A stretch of DNA of 64,000 bases from Melghirimyces thermohalophilus (GTDB taxonomy: Bacteria; Bacillota; Bacilli; Thermoactinomycetales; DSM-45169), in the NCBI RefSeq assembly GCF_900102685.1, contig NZ_FMZA01000014.1, forward strand, positions 31,526-95,525, read 5' to 3'. Within the stretch, counting starts at the first letter, position 1. Each line of letters opens with the position of its first letter. The notes beneath the pieces were generated by a model, which saw only the letters and a list, made by a program, of their open reading frames with translations, had not been told where the DNA came from and ran no database searches. The position numbers were made by a program, and so were the translations under genes. Shown here in pieces: positions 7,959 to 16,526 of this stretch.

Positions 7959-9533
7959 TTATTGCACAACAGAAGTCTTCTCTTTGTTCCGCTTCACGTT
8001 GACACCCGTTGCGAGACTCACCAGGATGAAGACAATCGTTGACAGGGGTAATGCGTAAAACAGAGGGTCGATATGGGATATGGGAAACCCGAGCAAGGTG
8101 TCCTTCCCAAAAAGCGCATCGGACAACCCGATCGCTTCCGCCTCCTTTTCATGGAAAAACAAGAATCCGATTACGCTTACGGAAAAACCGACTACCATGC
8201 TCGCATTGGCGCCGGCCCTGGATGCCTTTTTCCAATAGAGTCCCCCGATCAAAGCTGGGAGAAATCCGGCTGCACAAATCCCAAACCAGAATGCCGTGGA
8301 TTGGGCGATCACACCCCCCGGCAGGATATAGGCCAAAATCACGGCGGCAACCATCCCGATCACCACGCCGAGCCGCGACAGACTGACCTTGCTACTCCGT
8401 ATGCCCCATGTTTTCAAGATGTCTTCGCTGAAGGAGGCGGCTTGGACATGAATTAAGGAACTGACTGTTGAAATGACCGCCGACAACGCCGTCAGTGTAA
8501 ACAGATAGACAAACCAGACCGGCATCATGTGATTGATCAATGTCGGAATCACCAGGTCCACGTTTCCCCCGACAGCCTCCATGGCGATCTCACCCTGTGT
8601 CTCAAAAAAATACAGATTGCTGAGCGGACCGATCATATAAGCGGCCCCCGTCATAAAAAAGATAAAAAGGCCCCCGACCAACACGGATCGATATAGAGAA
8701 CGATCATCCTTCACTGTCATCGACCTCATCACCAGTTGCGGCTGGGCCAATACGCCGATACCAACCCCCATGATCAACGTACTTACTAACGTCCACCACA
8801 ACGGAGAGCCTGATTCCGGCATCGCGGTCCAACCCCGATGACCCTGTTCCACGAGCTCCTCAGGAATGAGAGGTTTCAACTCTGTTAAACTGCTGTGCCC
8901 ATCGATCACCCCACCCACATGCTGATAGGTCCCAAACAAAAGCATGATCATCATCACCAGCATGATCAGCGCTGCAAATGCATCGGTATACATCACCGCT
9001 TTCAGTCCTCCGCTGATCACATAGAAGCCGACGATAAAAGCCAATATTAATAGGGCACTGTTAAAATCGATTCCCAATGCTTCCTGCAAAAACCGGCCTC
9101 CACCGATCAAAACAATACTGGTATAGGCCGGCATGAACAGAAAGATCATGGCCCCTGAAAACACTGTGATAAATGATGAATCATATCGTTTTCCCAAAAA
9201 GGAGGAGAAGGTGTAGACATCCATGTCAGCGGAAAGCCTCCGAATTCTCGTACCCAATACAGCAAAGGCAACAAAGATACCCAAAACAATGTTTAAAAAA
9301 GCCAGCCACAATAGCGAGAAACCGTATTGTGAAGCCACCCCGCCAAAACCGATCAATGAAGAGGTACTGATAAAAGTCGCTCCGTAGGAAAGGGCCATCA
9401 CAATCGGGTGGATATTGCGTCCGGCCAATAAATAATCGGATTCTGTCTGCGTCTTCTTATATCCGTAGTAAGCAAGCCCTGACATAATCACAAAATAGAC
9501 AACCAAAATCGAAACCAAAACGGGCAGATTCAC
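7959..9533 (-). CDS. Sodium:solute symporter family transporter, probable aromatic-acid uptake
   Basis: This 524-residue integral membrane protein of the SSS (sodium:solute symporter) family has about 13 predicted membrane helices. The N-terminal SDYLLAGRNIHPIVMALSYGATFIST and the central SGGLKAVMYTDAFAALIM are typical SSS signatures. Its place at the head of the hpa operon suggests that it imports 4-hydroxyphenylacetate or a related acid, which is inference. It starts with GTG at 9533 inside a GTGA overlap with the stop of a 39-codon membrane protein upstream. The next gene, the DapA-like lyase, starts about 110 bp downstream behind its own AT-rich promoter region. Confidence 0.88.
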   Translation of the reverse strand: MNLPVLVSILVVYFVIMSGLAYYGYKKTQTESDYLLAGRNIHPIVMALSYGATFISTSSLIGFGGVASQYGFSLLWLAFLNIVLGIFVAFAVLGTRIRRLSADMDVYTFSSFLGKRYDSSFITVFSGAMIFLFMPAYTSIVLIGGGRFLQEALGIDFNSALLILAFIVGFYVISGGLKAVMYTDAFAALIMLVMMIMLLFGTYQHVGGVIDGHSSLTELKPLIPEELVEQGHRGWTAMPESGSPLWWTLVSTLIMGVGIGVLAQPQLVMRSMTVKDDRSLYRSVLVGGLFIFFMTGAAYMIGPLSNLYFFETQGEIAMEAVGGNVDLVIPTLINHMMPVWFVYLFTLTALSAVISTVSSLIHVQAASFSEDILKTWGIRSSKVSLSRLGVVIGMVAAVILAYILPGGVIAQSTAFWFGICAAGFLPALIGGLYWKKASRAGANASMVVGFSVSVIGFLFFHEKEAEAIGLSDALFGKDTLLGFPISHIDPLFYALPLSTIVFILVSLATGVNVKRNKEKTSVVQ

Positions 9534-9649
9534 TTTGAATCATCTCCTCCTTTATTCCAGTTCACCCATCCAAAAAGGGCACACCCGACAGCCGACAATA
9601 CGGTACCAATCCAAACCAAGGCAATCACCGGATCTTCCATCCCCAGCAT
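9530..9649 (-). CDS. Symporter small accessory protein (39 residues)
   Basis: A short frame starts at ATG 9649 behind GGGGGAG and ends by overlapping the symporter start by 4 bp. The product begins MLGMEDPVIALVWIG, has one hydrophobic helix (about residues 8-27), then WVNWNKGGDD. Tiny single-span proteins of this kind are known directly upstream of SSS transporters and are thought to be accessory subunits. The coupling GTGA overlap and fixed position support a real gene. It is too short for most gene finders. Its function in transport is inferred only from position. Confidence 0.75.
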   Translation of the reverse strand: MLGMEDPVIALVWIGTVLSAVGCALFGWVNWNKGGDDSK

Positions 9650-9749
9650 GATACTCCCCCTTTTATGCAGTTCATTCTGAAAAAACATCGTGCTTGTTAG
9701 ACACAAATTTACAGTCTTTCAATATCACTTAGAAGTCTATCATGTGCTA

Positions 9750-9800
9750 TAATATCTGAAAAATATTTGTTGCATTTATTCTATATATTCAAAAAATATG
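9750..9800. promoter_or_regulatory. Divergent promoter region with repeated ATAT-box motifs
   Basis: The 174 bp between the small accessory gene (minus) and lysR (plus) are AT-rich. AATATCTGAAAAATATT (9751-9767) and TATATTCAAAAAATATG (9784-9800) form imperfect dyads. The second nearly repeats 7942-7958. This is where a LysR-type regulator would be expected to bind. Confidence 0.45.
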
Positions 9801-9823
9801 ATCTTAGTAATAGGAGGGTGAGC

Positions 9824-10705
9824 ATGGATTTAAAACAATTGCGCTATTTTGTCACCATCGCCCAAGAAGGACAGATCACTCGCGCAGCCAATAAGCTTCA
9901 TATGGCTCAACCACCACTGAGTCAATCGCTGAAAATGCTGGAACAGGAACTTGGGGTTCCTTTATTGGAACGAAACAGGAGAAAGATGGAATTGACCGAA
10001 GCGGGAAGAATCCTGTATCGAAAAGCACAAGCACTCTTGCGGCAATTCGATGAGACCATCGTAGAAGTGAAGGAAACCGGTAAAGGTCTTAGGGGGATGT
10101 TGTCCATCGGATGTGTCAAGTCGTGTTTTGCCTATATTCCAGAACGAGTTCAATTCTTTAGAAAAGAATATCCCGATGTCACCTTCGAATTGAGGGAAGG
10201 CGATTCGTTTCAACTGGCTGAATACCTGGAAAACAGGGATATTGAAATCGCCGTTGTCCGACTTCCTCTGGACCATAAAAACTTCGCTTACCTTCCTTTG
10301 CCAAATGAGGTGTATGTCGCCGTCCTCCCCGCACATTGGGTCAAGGCCCCTACGCAAACCCACATCCTGATGGAAGACTTGGCCGGCCTGCCCCTGCTGT
10401 TGCTCCACAGAATCAGCGGGGTCGGACAATATGAGATCATCATGAATGAATTTAAAAAACACGGTTTGAAACCCCATGTGGTATGTGAATGCCCCGATGC
10501 AACTATGCTTTTATCTCTAGTGAGCGCTGGCGTCGGTGCCACGTTACTACCCAAATCAACCTTGTTTACCCTTCCCGCCCAAGGGGTGAAAGTATTGGAG
10601 ATCGGGCAGACAGAAATCACGTCTGAAGCAGCAGTGGTATGGTTGAAAGATCGCTATCTGTCAAAAAGTGCTATCCGATTTATAGAAACATTTCAACCAT
10701 CTTGA
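9824..10705 (+). CDS. LysR-family transcriptional regulator of the hpa cluster
   Basis: This 293-residue regulator has an N-terminal winged helix-turn-helix (MDLKQLRYFVTIAQEGQ, with AANKLHMAQPPLSQSLKMLE at residues 20-39) and a C-terminal periplasmic-binding-like effector domain. The start at 9824 is chosen because AGGAGGG lies 5 bases upstream; the frame opens earlier at 9767 but without a ribosome binding site. It is divergent from the transporter/hpa operon, the classical LysR layout. It therefore probably activates the operon in response to 4-hydroxyphenylacetate or an intermediate, which is inference. Confidence 0.88.
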   Translation: MDLKQLRYFVTIAQEGQITRAANKLHMAQPPLSQSLKMLEQELGVPLLERNRRKMELTEAGRILYRKAQALLRQFDETIVEVKETGKGLRGMLSIGCVKSCFAYIPERVQFFRKEYPDVTFELREGDSFQLAEYLENRDIEIAVVRLPLDHKNFAYLPLPNEVYVAVLPAHWVKAPTQTHILMEDLAGLPLLLLHRISGVGQYEIIMNEFKKHGLKPHVVCECPDATMLLSLVSAGVGATLLPKSTLFTLPAQGVKVLEIGQTEITSEAAVVWLKDRYLSKSAIRFIETFQPS

Positions 10706-11014
10706 AAGCGGTAACATCCTGACGCGTAAACCGAAAATTTACTGATAAAAAGCCAAACTACGTTACTATGCCAATGATAGCACGGTCATTCTATGAAGAA
10801 GCACGGTTTGCTTGCAATCTCTTATTTATCAGCACAGAAATGGTTCCGCCACAAACACTGAGACCTCACATGACTCTTCCGCCTCCGAAGGAGGCTCTAT
10901 TCCCTCTTCTCAACCTATGTAGAATTCTTCGATTCTTTATTACTTCCAAATGATACCGGTTACAAAAAGGAAAAAGACCCCTTGAAACGTGAATGCGCTT
11001 CCATTACACTGTCG
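10706..11014. other. Intergenic region without a supported gene
   Basis: Between lysR and the LacI operon. A short GCCTCC/GGAGGC stem at 10881-10895 followed by a pyrimidine-rich tract may end lysR transcription. No convincing ORF or RNA gene was seen. Confidence 0.4.
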
Positions 11015-11039
11015 TAAACCGATTTACTAAACCGGTTTA
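11015..11039 (+). promoter_or_regulatory. Tandem 12-bp palindromic operators (TAAACCGGTTTA)
   Basis: TAAACCGATTTA (11015-11026) and the perfect palindrome TAAACCGGTTTA (11028-11039) lie one base apart, directly before the ribosome binding site of the LacI-family gene. LacI-family proteins bind such CG-centred palindromes, so autoregulation of the whole TRAP/HPS operon is likely. Confidence 0.65.
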
Positions 11040-11071
11040 TAAGGAGGTGATGATTTATAAAGCGTGTAACC

Positions 11072-12067
11072 ATGCAGGATGTAGCGGAAAAAGCCGGCGT
11101 TTCCAAGAGCACCGTTTCCCAATATTTGAACGGTCGCTTTGAGTACATGAGCGCAGAGACGAAAAAGCGGATCCAAACCGCCATTGAAGCCTTGGGGTAC
11201 CGCCCCAACCAAGTGGCCAAAAGTTTGAAGCAGAAGCGAACGTCTACCATCGGATTGATCGTCGCCAATATTTTGCACCGCTTCTCCACACTGGTTTGCC
11301 GGGCGGTAGAGGATACCTGTCATGAACAGGATTACCACGCTATCATCTGTAATGCCGACGACAATCCGGAAAAAGAGCGAAAATATATCGACATGTTGCG
11401 GGCCAAGCAGGTAGACGGCATCCTCGTCATCCCGACCCAGGACAATACCGATTTATACGAAAAGTTGATCCAAAACGGGTACCCGCTCGTCTTTCTCGAC
11501 CGAAAAGTAGCCGGGTTATCCGTACCCTCCGTCACTCTGAACAACCGGGAAATCGCTCGTATGGCAGCGCAGCACCTGATCCAACAGGGCCACGAAAAAA
11601 TCAGTTTGATGACACCCCCACTGGGGGTTAGTTCCCGTAATGAACGACAGGCGGGTTTCTGCCAGTCGCTGCGGGATCATGGCCTGTCGACCCGCTATGT
11701 GGTCAGTGTGGAGCTCGATCAAATCCGGCAGCGATTGGACCACATGCTGCAAACCGATCCTCCCACAGCCCTGGTGACCGGCAATGACCGCGTTTTGATG
11801 GAAGCGCTTCCTTATTTAAAAGAAAAGGGGATTAGCATCCCGGAAACCTTGGCCTTGATAAGCTTCGACGAAATGGAACTGGCGCCATTGATGGACCCGC
11901 CGATCACCACCATTGAGCAGCCCGCCATGGAAATGGGCCGGAGAGCGACAGAAATTCTGTTGCGACAAATCCGCGGACAACAGGCAGATATTCCGTTACA
12001 GACTGTCTTTGACGCTACCCTTTGTATTCGTCAATCCAGTCGTTTCAAAAGGGGGAACCTACTGTGA
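11072..12067 (+). CDS. LacI-family transcriptional regulator (first gene of TRAP-HPS operon)
   Basis: The N-terminal LacI helix-turn-helix (MQDVAEKAGVSKSTVSQYLN) is followed by a periplasmic-binding-type sensor domain ending near residue 325. The first in-frame ATG is at 11072, but the ribosome binding site AAGGAGG ends at 11047, far too early for it. Family members usually begin M-K-R-V-T-M-Q-D-V-A. The codons before the ATG read ATA-AAG-CGT-GTA-ACC, so translation probably starts at an ATA codon at 11057. Tandem palindromes lie just upstream. The stop overlaps the TRAP binding-protein start (GTGA). It should repress the transporter and sugar-phosphate genes until the substrate is present. 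Confidence 0.87.
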   Translation: MQDVAEKAGVSKSTVSQYLNGRFEYMSAETKKRIQTAIEALGYRPNQVAKSLKQKRTSTIGLIVANILHRFSTLVCRAVEDTCHEQDYHAIICNADDNPEKERKYIDMLRAKQVDGILVIPTQDNTDLYEKLIQNGYPLVFLDRKVAGLSVPSVTLNNREIARMAAQHLIQQGHEKISLMTPPLGVSSRNERQAGFCQSLRDHGLSTRYVVSVELDQIRQRLDHMLQTDPPTALVTGNDRVLMEALPYLKEKGISIPETLALISFDEMELAPLMDPPITTIEQPAMEMGRRATEILLRQIRGQQADIPLQTVFDATLCIRQSSRFKRGNLL

Positions 12068-13068
12068 AAAAAATGGGCATCACCTTGCTCGCCTCCATCC
12101 TGATGATCGGTTTGTTATCCGGTTGCAGCATGTTTCAAGCCGGGTCAGACAGAGGGGGAAAAGTAAAATTGATCGCCGCCACTCAGTTGGATTCTAAAAG
12201 TGCTTTCGCGGAAGGGTTCAGGGAATTTAAGAAAGTCGTGGAAAAAGAGTCTGATGGAACGGTGACAGTGGAAGTCCACACCAATGGCGATTTGGGGGGC
12301 AATGAGGATGAACTGGTCCAAAATCTGCAGTCTGGCTCTGTCGACCTGGTGGTCGCCTCCCCTGGATTTATGGCCCAGGCAGTGAAGGAGGTCGATTTTT
12401 TCGCCCTGCCTTACTTGTTTGAAAGCCGGGATCACTGGAAAAAAGCCGTTGATGGGGAAGTCGGCCATACCGTGACTAAAATGGTAGAACAAAAAACCGA
12501 CTTTAAAATCCTCGGTTATTGGAGTGCAGGGGTTCGCAATTATTACGGATTTCAACCGATTGAAGAGCCAGAAGATTTGAAAGGGATCAAAATTCGGTCC
12601 CAGGACTCCCCGACGGTTCGGGATGCGTGGAAAGCCTTAGGGGCGCAGCCGACCAGTGTGGCCTGGAACGAGATGTACCAAGCGTTGCAAAACCAGGTAG
12701 TGGACGCAGCGGAAAATGATTTCACCAACATCTATCAGGCTAGCCATCATGAAACGGCCAAATATATCTCCCTCACCCAGCATGATTACACGACCCGTCT
12801 CTTTTTCACCTCGCAGCAAACCTTTGACGCTTTAGACGAGAAACAGCAACAGGCTTTCATGAAAGCAGCGAAAGCAGCAACCGAGGCGGCTCGAAAAGCG
12901 GATGATCAACTGGCGGAAGAATCGAAGCAAAAGCTGAAAAAGGCCGGAGTGAAGATCAACAAAGTCGATACCCAACCCTTTGTGGAAAAAACGGAACCTG
13001 TGCGAGAAAAAGCCGTTCAACAGCTGGGGATGGAAGCCCTGTACCAAAAGGTTCAGGAACTGAAATGA
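12064..13068 (+). CDS. TRAP transporter solute-binding lipoprotein, DctP family
   Basis: This 334-residue secreted lipoprotein starts with GTG (12064) overlapping the regulator stop, with GGGGGAA upstream. A hydrophobic signal ends in the lipobox LLSGC. The mature part shows the DctP pattern, including FFALPYLFES near residue 111 and GIKIRSQDSPTVRDAWKALG near residue 175; the arginine in IRSQ is the usual carboxylate-binding residue of this family. It delivers a substrate, usually an organic or sugar acid, to the DctQ-DctM permease encoded next. The neighbouring kinase and HPS/PHI enzymes suggest a sugar or sugar-acid ligand. Confidence 0.88.
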   Translation: MKKMGITLLASILMIGLLSGCSMFQAGSDRGGKVKLIAATQLDSKSAFAEGFREFKKVVEKESDGTVTVEVHTNGDLGGNEDELVQNLQSGSVDLVVASPGFMAQAVKEVDFFALPYLFESRDHWKKAVDGEVGHTVTKMVEQKTDFKILGYWSAGVRNYYGFQPIEEPEDLKGIKIRSQDSPTVRDAWKALGAQPTSVAWNEMYQALQNQVVDAAENDFTNIYQASHHETAKYISLTQHDYTTRLFFTSQQTFDALDEKQQQAFMKAAKAATEAARKADDQLAEESKQKLKKAGVKINKVDTQPFVEKTEPVREKAVQQLGMEALYQKVQELK

Positions 13069-13108
13069 GCGAAGACCGGCCGAATGAAAATGGAAGGAGG
13101 GCGACTTT

Positions 13109-13603
13109 ATGAAGCGTTGGATCGACCGATTGGAATGGATACAGCTGCGAATGGCTGCCGGTTTCTTTCTCCTTTTTATCGGGTGCGTCATCTTGCAGGT
13201 AGCCTCCCGTTATCTGCCCGGGGTCACCGTTTTGTGGGCACCGGAAGTGGCGACGTACGCCTTCATCTGGACCATTTTTATGGGAGCCGCCATCATGGTT
13301 CGTCGCCAGGAACATTTTCGTTTCGACATGCTGGTCAACCGTCTGAAGGGACGCAGTCAGCTGGTCGCTCGGATCGTCATTCACATGACGATCCTCGCTT
13401 TCGGATTTGTGTTGTTTGGTGATGGTACCACCTTGACCCAGCAATTTTGGGCCTGGTCTCTCAACAGCTTGCCACAGGTCAAACAAGGATACGTGTGGCT
13501 GGCGATACCTGTGTCGGGAATAACGATGATGATCTACGCGATCGCCAATATCCGGGATGATATTCATGACTATAAACGAAAGGAAGGTGAGTTAACCCCA
13601 TGA
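13109..13603 (+). CDS. TRAP transporter small permease subunit, DctQ family
   Basis: This 164-residue protein has four predicted membrane helices and the DctQ signature around WAPEVATYAFIWTIFMGAA (residues 48-66), followed by RRQEHFRFDML. It is the small membrane subunit that pairs with DctM in sodium- or proton-driven TRAP uptake. ATG at 13109 follows GGAGGG. The stop overlaps the DctM start by 4 bp, indicating coupled translation. The 40-bp gap after the binding protein holds no terminator. Confidence 0.86.
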   Translation: MKRWIDRLEWIQLRMAAGFFLLFIGCVILQVASRYLPGVTVLWAPEVATYAFIWTIFMGAAIMVRRQEHFRFDMLVNRLKGRSQLVARIVIHMTILAFGFVLFGDGTTLTQQFWAWSLNSLPQVKQGYVWLAIPVSGITMMIYAIANIRDDIHDYKRKEGELTP

Positions 13604-14892
13604 TGGAAGGTTTGCTTCTGATCGGCCTGTTTGTGCTGCTGCTGCTTTTGGGGGTACCGATCGCCTTTGTCATCGGTATCGTCGCTTATGTCGGCATCGT
13701 CATGATCGGCAACATCCCGGTGACCACTATGGTGCAATCGATGTTCGCCGGGCTGGATTCCTTCGTGCTGCTTGCCGTCCCTTTGTTTATTCTGGCTGCC
13801 AACCTGATGAACCAGGGGGAAATTTCTGAGCGCCTCATCCGCTTCGCCATCATGCTGGTCGGCCACATCCGCGGCGGATTGGCCCAGGCCAATATCGTGG
13901 TTTCCATGTTCTTTGGCGGAATCTCCGGCTCCTCGACAGCGGATACGGCTGGTGTCGGCAAAATTTTGATCCCCAGCATGGTCAAGGAAAAATACAGCAA
14001 AGAGACCGCCGTGGCGGTAACCGCATCCTCCTCCACTATGGGCATGATCATCCCGCCCAGCATTCCGATGGTCATCTACGGCAGCCTGGTCAGCGTCTCT
14101 GTCGGCAAGATGTTTCTGGCTGGGATCGTGCCGGGACTAGCCCTCGGCCTGGGTCTGATGATTCTGGTATGGTTCTTCGCCCACCGCCACGAGTATCCAC
14201 GTCATGATCGGGTGAAGGTGAAGAAAGTGTTGGCAGAGGGGGTTAAGAGCTTGCCTCCCCTGTTCACCCCGGTGATCATCATCGGCGGAATCATGGGCGG
14301 CTTCGTCACACCGACCGAGGCGGCCATCTTGGCCTGTATTTACGCTTTCCTTCTCTCCTTTTTAGTTTATCGGTCGATCCGACTGCGGGATCTGCCAGAA
14401 ATTCTTTTCGACACGCTGAAGTTGAGCTCCCTCACCCTGATCGCCCTGTCGACGGCGACTGCCTTGGGTCGATTGATCAGTTACTATAACGTACCACAAA
14501 AGGTAGGGGTGTTTTTTGACACTTTCTTTCCCTACCCCTGGCTGTTCCTGTTGGCTGTGATCCTTTTGTTTTTGTTCGTCGGCATGTACATGGACACCGT
14601 CCCTGCGATTATCCTTTTTGTACCGATTGTGCTGCCGACGGCGACGGCGTTCGGCATCGATCCGATCCATTTTGGGATTGTGATTATGCTCTGTCTGGCT
14701 GTAGGCCTGATCACCCCGCCTTATGGGTTGTGTCTGTTGTTGGCCAGTTCCATCGCCAAGTTGTCGGTGGGCCGTTCCTTCCGGGCGCTGATTCCCTACT
14801 TGTTGGTGATTTTGTTCATCATCCTGCTGGTCGCCTACATCCCATCGATCGCGATGTGGATCCCAGACACCTTCGGAAACGCTTCGCAATAA
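13600..14892 (+). CDS. TRAP transporter large permease subunit, DctM family
   Basis: This 430-residue protein with about 12 membrane helices is full length for DctM. Diagnostic segments are the GGISGSSTADTAGVGKILIPSM loop (from about residue 107) and SSTMGMIIPPSIPMVIYG (residues 147-164), plus the C-terminal repeat AVGLITPPYGLCLLLASSI. It forms the transport channel with DctQ. The start (ATGATGG) overlaps the dctQ stop, and the PfkB gene follows after 27 bp, so uptake and first phosphorylation are co-expressed. Confidence 0.9.
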   Translation: MMEGLLLIGLFVLLLLLGVPIAFVIGIVAYVGIVMIGNIPVTTMVQSMFAGLDSFVLLAVPLFILAANLMNQGEISERLIRFAIMLVGHIRGGLAQANIVVSMFFGGISGSSTADTAGVGKILIPSMVKEKYSKETAVAVTASSSTMGMIIPPSIPMVIYGSLVSVSVGKMFLAGIVPGLALGLGLMILVWFFAHRHEYPRHDRVKVKKVLAEGVKSLPPLFTPVIIIGGIMGGFVTPTEAAILACIYAFLLSFLVYRSIRLRDLPEILFDTLKLSSLTLIALSTATALGRLISYYNVPQKVGVFFDTFFPYPWLFLLAVILLFLFVGMYMDTVPAIILFVPIVLPTATAFGIDPIHFGIVIMLCLAVGLITPPYGLCLLLASSIAKLSVGRSFRALIPYLLVILFIILLVAYIPSIAMWIPDTFGNASQ

Positions 14893-14919
14893 TGTAACCA
14901 TCGATTTGGAGGCGATAGG

Positions 14920-15870
14920 ATGCTGGATATACTGACCATCGGTGATGGCATGATCACCATGAATCCCAAAACCAAAGGACCCTTGCGCTTTGTCCATGAA
15001 TTTGAACGAAAAATCGGCGGGGCGGAGTTAAATACCTTAATCGGCTGCGCTCGCCTCGGACTTCGGACCGGATGGATCAGCCGCCTCGGCAACGACGAAT
15101 TTGGACGTCATCTCTTCAACACAGTGCGAGGCGAGGGAGTGGACATGACCCATGTCCAACTCGTCGATGAGTATCCCACATCGGTCAATTTTAAAGAGAT
15201 TCTCGAAACAGGAGCCGGTCGCACCTTTTATTACCGCCAGGATTCACCCACCTCCACCCTGACACCGGAGTCCCTCGCTCCGGAAATGTTTGAACAAACC
15301 CGGCTCTTTCATATCACGGGGGTGTTTCCGGCGATTGCACCTAATAACATCGACATCATCCGGCAAGGGATCCGACTGGCCAAGGAAGCGGGCACCCTTA
15401 TCTCACTGGACCCCAACATCCGTTTGAAATTATGGAGCGCCGAGCGGGCCCGGGAGGTGTTGACCTCCTTTTTGCCCGATGTGGACCTTCTCTTGACCGG
15501 GAAAGAGGAGGCCGCTCTCTTGACAGGGGAAGAGGAAGAGCAGGCGATGATCCGCGCCTTCCAGGGCTACGGTATCGAGACCATCGCCATTAAAAAGGGA
15601 GCGAATGGGTCCCTCGGTGTGGATGGAAACGAACAGTTGGAGATGCCCCCGGCGGATCCAGGCAAAGTGGTCGATACTGTCGGCGCCGGGGATGGCTTTA
15701 ACGCCGGCTTTATCCTGGGTATCTTAAACGAATGGCCGCTAAAACAGACCCTCGCCTTCGCCAATACAGTAGGAGCCATGGTCGTCAGCGTCATGGGCGA
15801 CAACGAAGGGCTGCCGGTCATGGAGGAAGTTCAAACCCGCTTGGGAAAACGGGAGGTGATCCAACGGTGA
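14920..15870 (+). CDS. PfkB-family sugar kinase, 2-keto-3-deoxygluconate kinase-like
   Basis: This 316-residue ribokinase-fold enzyme has the N-terminal GG motif region (KIGGAELNTLIGCARLGL, residues 28-45) and the C-terminal catalytic anion-hole motif DTVGAGDGFNAGF near residue 248, with the catalytic Asp. It resembles KdgK-type kinases most. Its neighbours are a TRAP importer and the HPS/PHI pair, not a KDPG aldolase. Its substrate is therefore more likely a ketohexose or keto-sugar acid whose 6-phosphate can enter HPS or PHI; this is inference. GGAGGCG precedes ATG 14920. Its stop overlaps the next start (GTGA). Confidence 0.85.
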   Translation: MLDILTIGDGMITMNPKTKGPLRFVHEFERKIGGAELNTLIGCARLGLRTGWISRLGNDEFGRHLFNTVRGEGVDMTHVQLVDEYPTSVNFKEILETGAGRTFYYRQDSPTSTLTPESLAPEMFEQTRLFHITGVFPAIAPNNIDIIRQGIRLAKEAGTLISLDPNIRLKLWSAERAREVLTSFLPDVDLLLTGKEEAALLTGEEEEQAMIRAFQGYGIETIAIKKGANGSLGVDGNEQLEMPPADPGKVVDTVGAGDGFNAGFILGILNEWPLKQTLAFANTVGAMVVSVMGDNEGLPVMEEVQTRLGKREVIQR

Positions 15871-16526
15871 GCTACAAAAACCAGGAGATTCAACTGCAGC
15901 TCGCCCTGGATCGGCTCGATTGGGATACCTGTTTTACCCTGGTTGAACAAACTTTTGATGCTATCCACCGGATTGAGATCGGTACCGGGGTGATCAAAGA
16001 GTACGGCATGCCGATCCTTCGTGAGATGAAACGACGCTTTCCCGACAAGGTGCTGGTCGCCGATATGAAAACCTGTGATGCCGGCGCCCATGAAACCCGA
16101 CAAGCTCTCGATGCCGGCGCCGATGTGACCACCGTAATGGCCTTCGCCTCGAATTCCACCCTACTCCAAGCCTTGGATGTGGCCGCGAAAATGAACCGGG
16201 AGGTAATGGTCGACCTGCTCGAAGTGAAGGATTCGCATCGGGTAAAGGATATGGTCCAACAGGGCGTCACATCGGTGTCACTCCACCGGGGAAAAGATCA
16301 ACAATCACAAGGGGAGACGGCGGACGCCACCTCTTTTCATCTGCTCGATGGACTGACAAACATCCGGGTGGCCGTCGCCGGGGGGCTTCATGTGGGAAAT
16401 CTTCACGCCGTCATCCCCCATCACCCTGACACCGTCATCGTGGGGAGCGGGATCACCGGTTCCGAAAATCCTGCGCAGGCGGCAGCGGAAATCAAAAGGA
16501 GGTTAAAAGATGCCAACCATAGATAA
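15867..16526 (+). CDS. hxlA: 3-hexulose-6-phosphate synthase (HPS/KGPDC family)
   Basis: This 219-residue protein belongs to the orotidine-5-phosphate decarboxylase superfamily. LALDRLDW at residues 12-19 and VADMKTCDAGAHE at residues 63-75 carry the Asp-x-Lys-x-x-Asp catalytic pattern. The second half has GGLHVGNL and GSGITGSENP phosphate-binding loops. HPS joins formaldehyde and ribulose 5-phosphate to 3-hexulose 6-phosphate or runs in reverse. The close relative 3-keto-L-gulonate-6-phosphate decarboxylase is the alternative, but the adjacent PHI gene favours HPS. GTG at 15867 after GGGAGGTG is chosen over a longer frame inside the kinase gene. It overlaps hxlB by 17 bp. Confidence 0.83.
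   Translation: MSYKNQEIQLQLALDRLDWDTCFTLVEQTFDAIHRIEIGTGVIKEYGMPILREMKRRFPDKVLVADMKTCDAGAHETRQALDAGADVTTVMAFASNSTLLQALDVAAKMNREVMVDLLEVKDSHRVKDMVQQGVTSVSLHRGKDQQSQGETADATSFHLLDGLTNIRVAVAGGLHVGNLHAVIPHHPDTVIVGSGITGSENPAQAAAEIKRRLKDANHR

Noticed and set aside
13570..14997. Long minus-strand frames inside the TRAP permease genes
   Set aside because: They are antisense shadows of hydrophobic coding sequence, rich in Gln, Arg and His, without ribosome binding sites.
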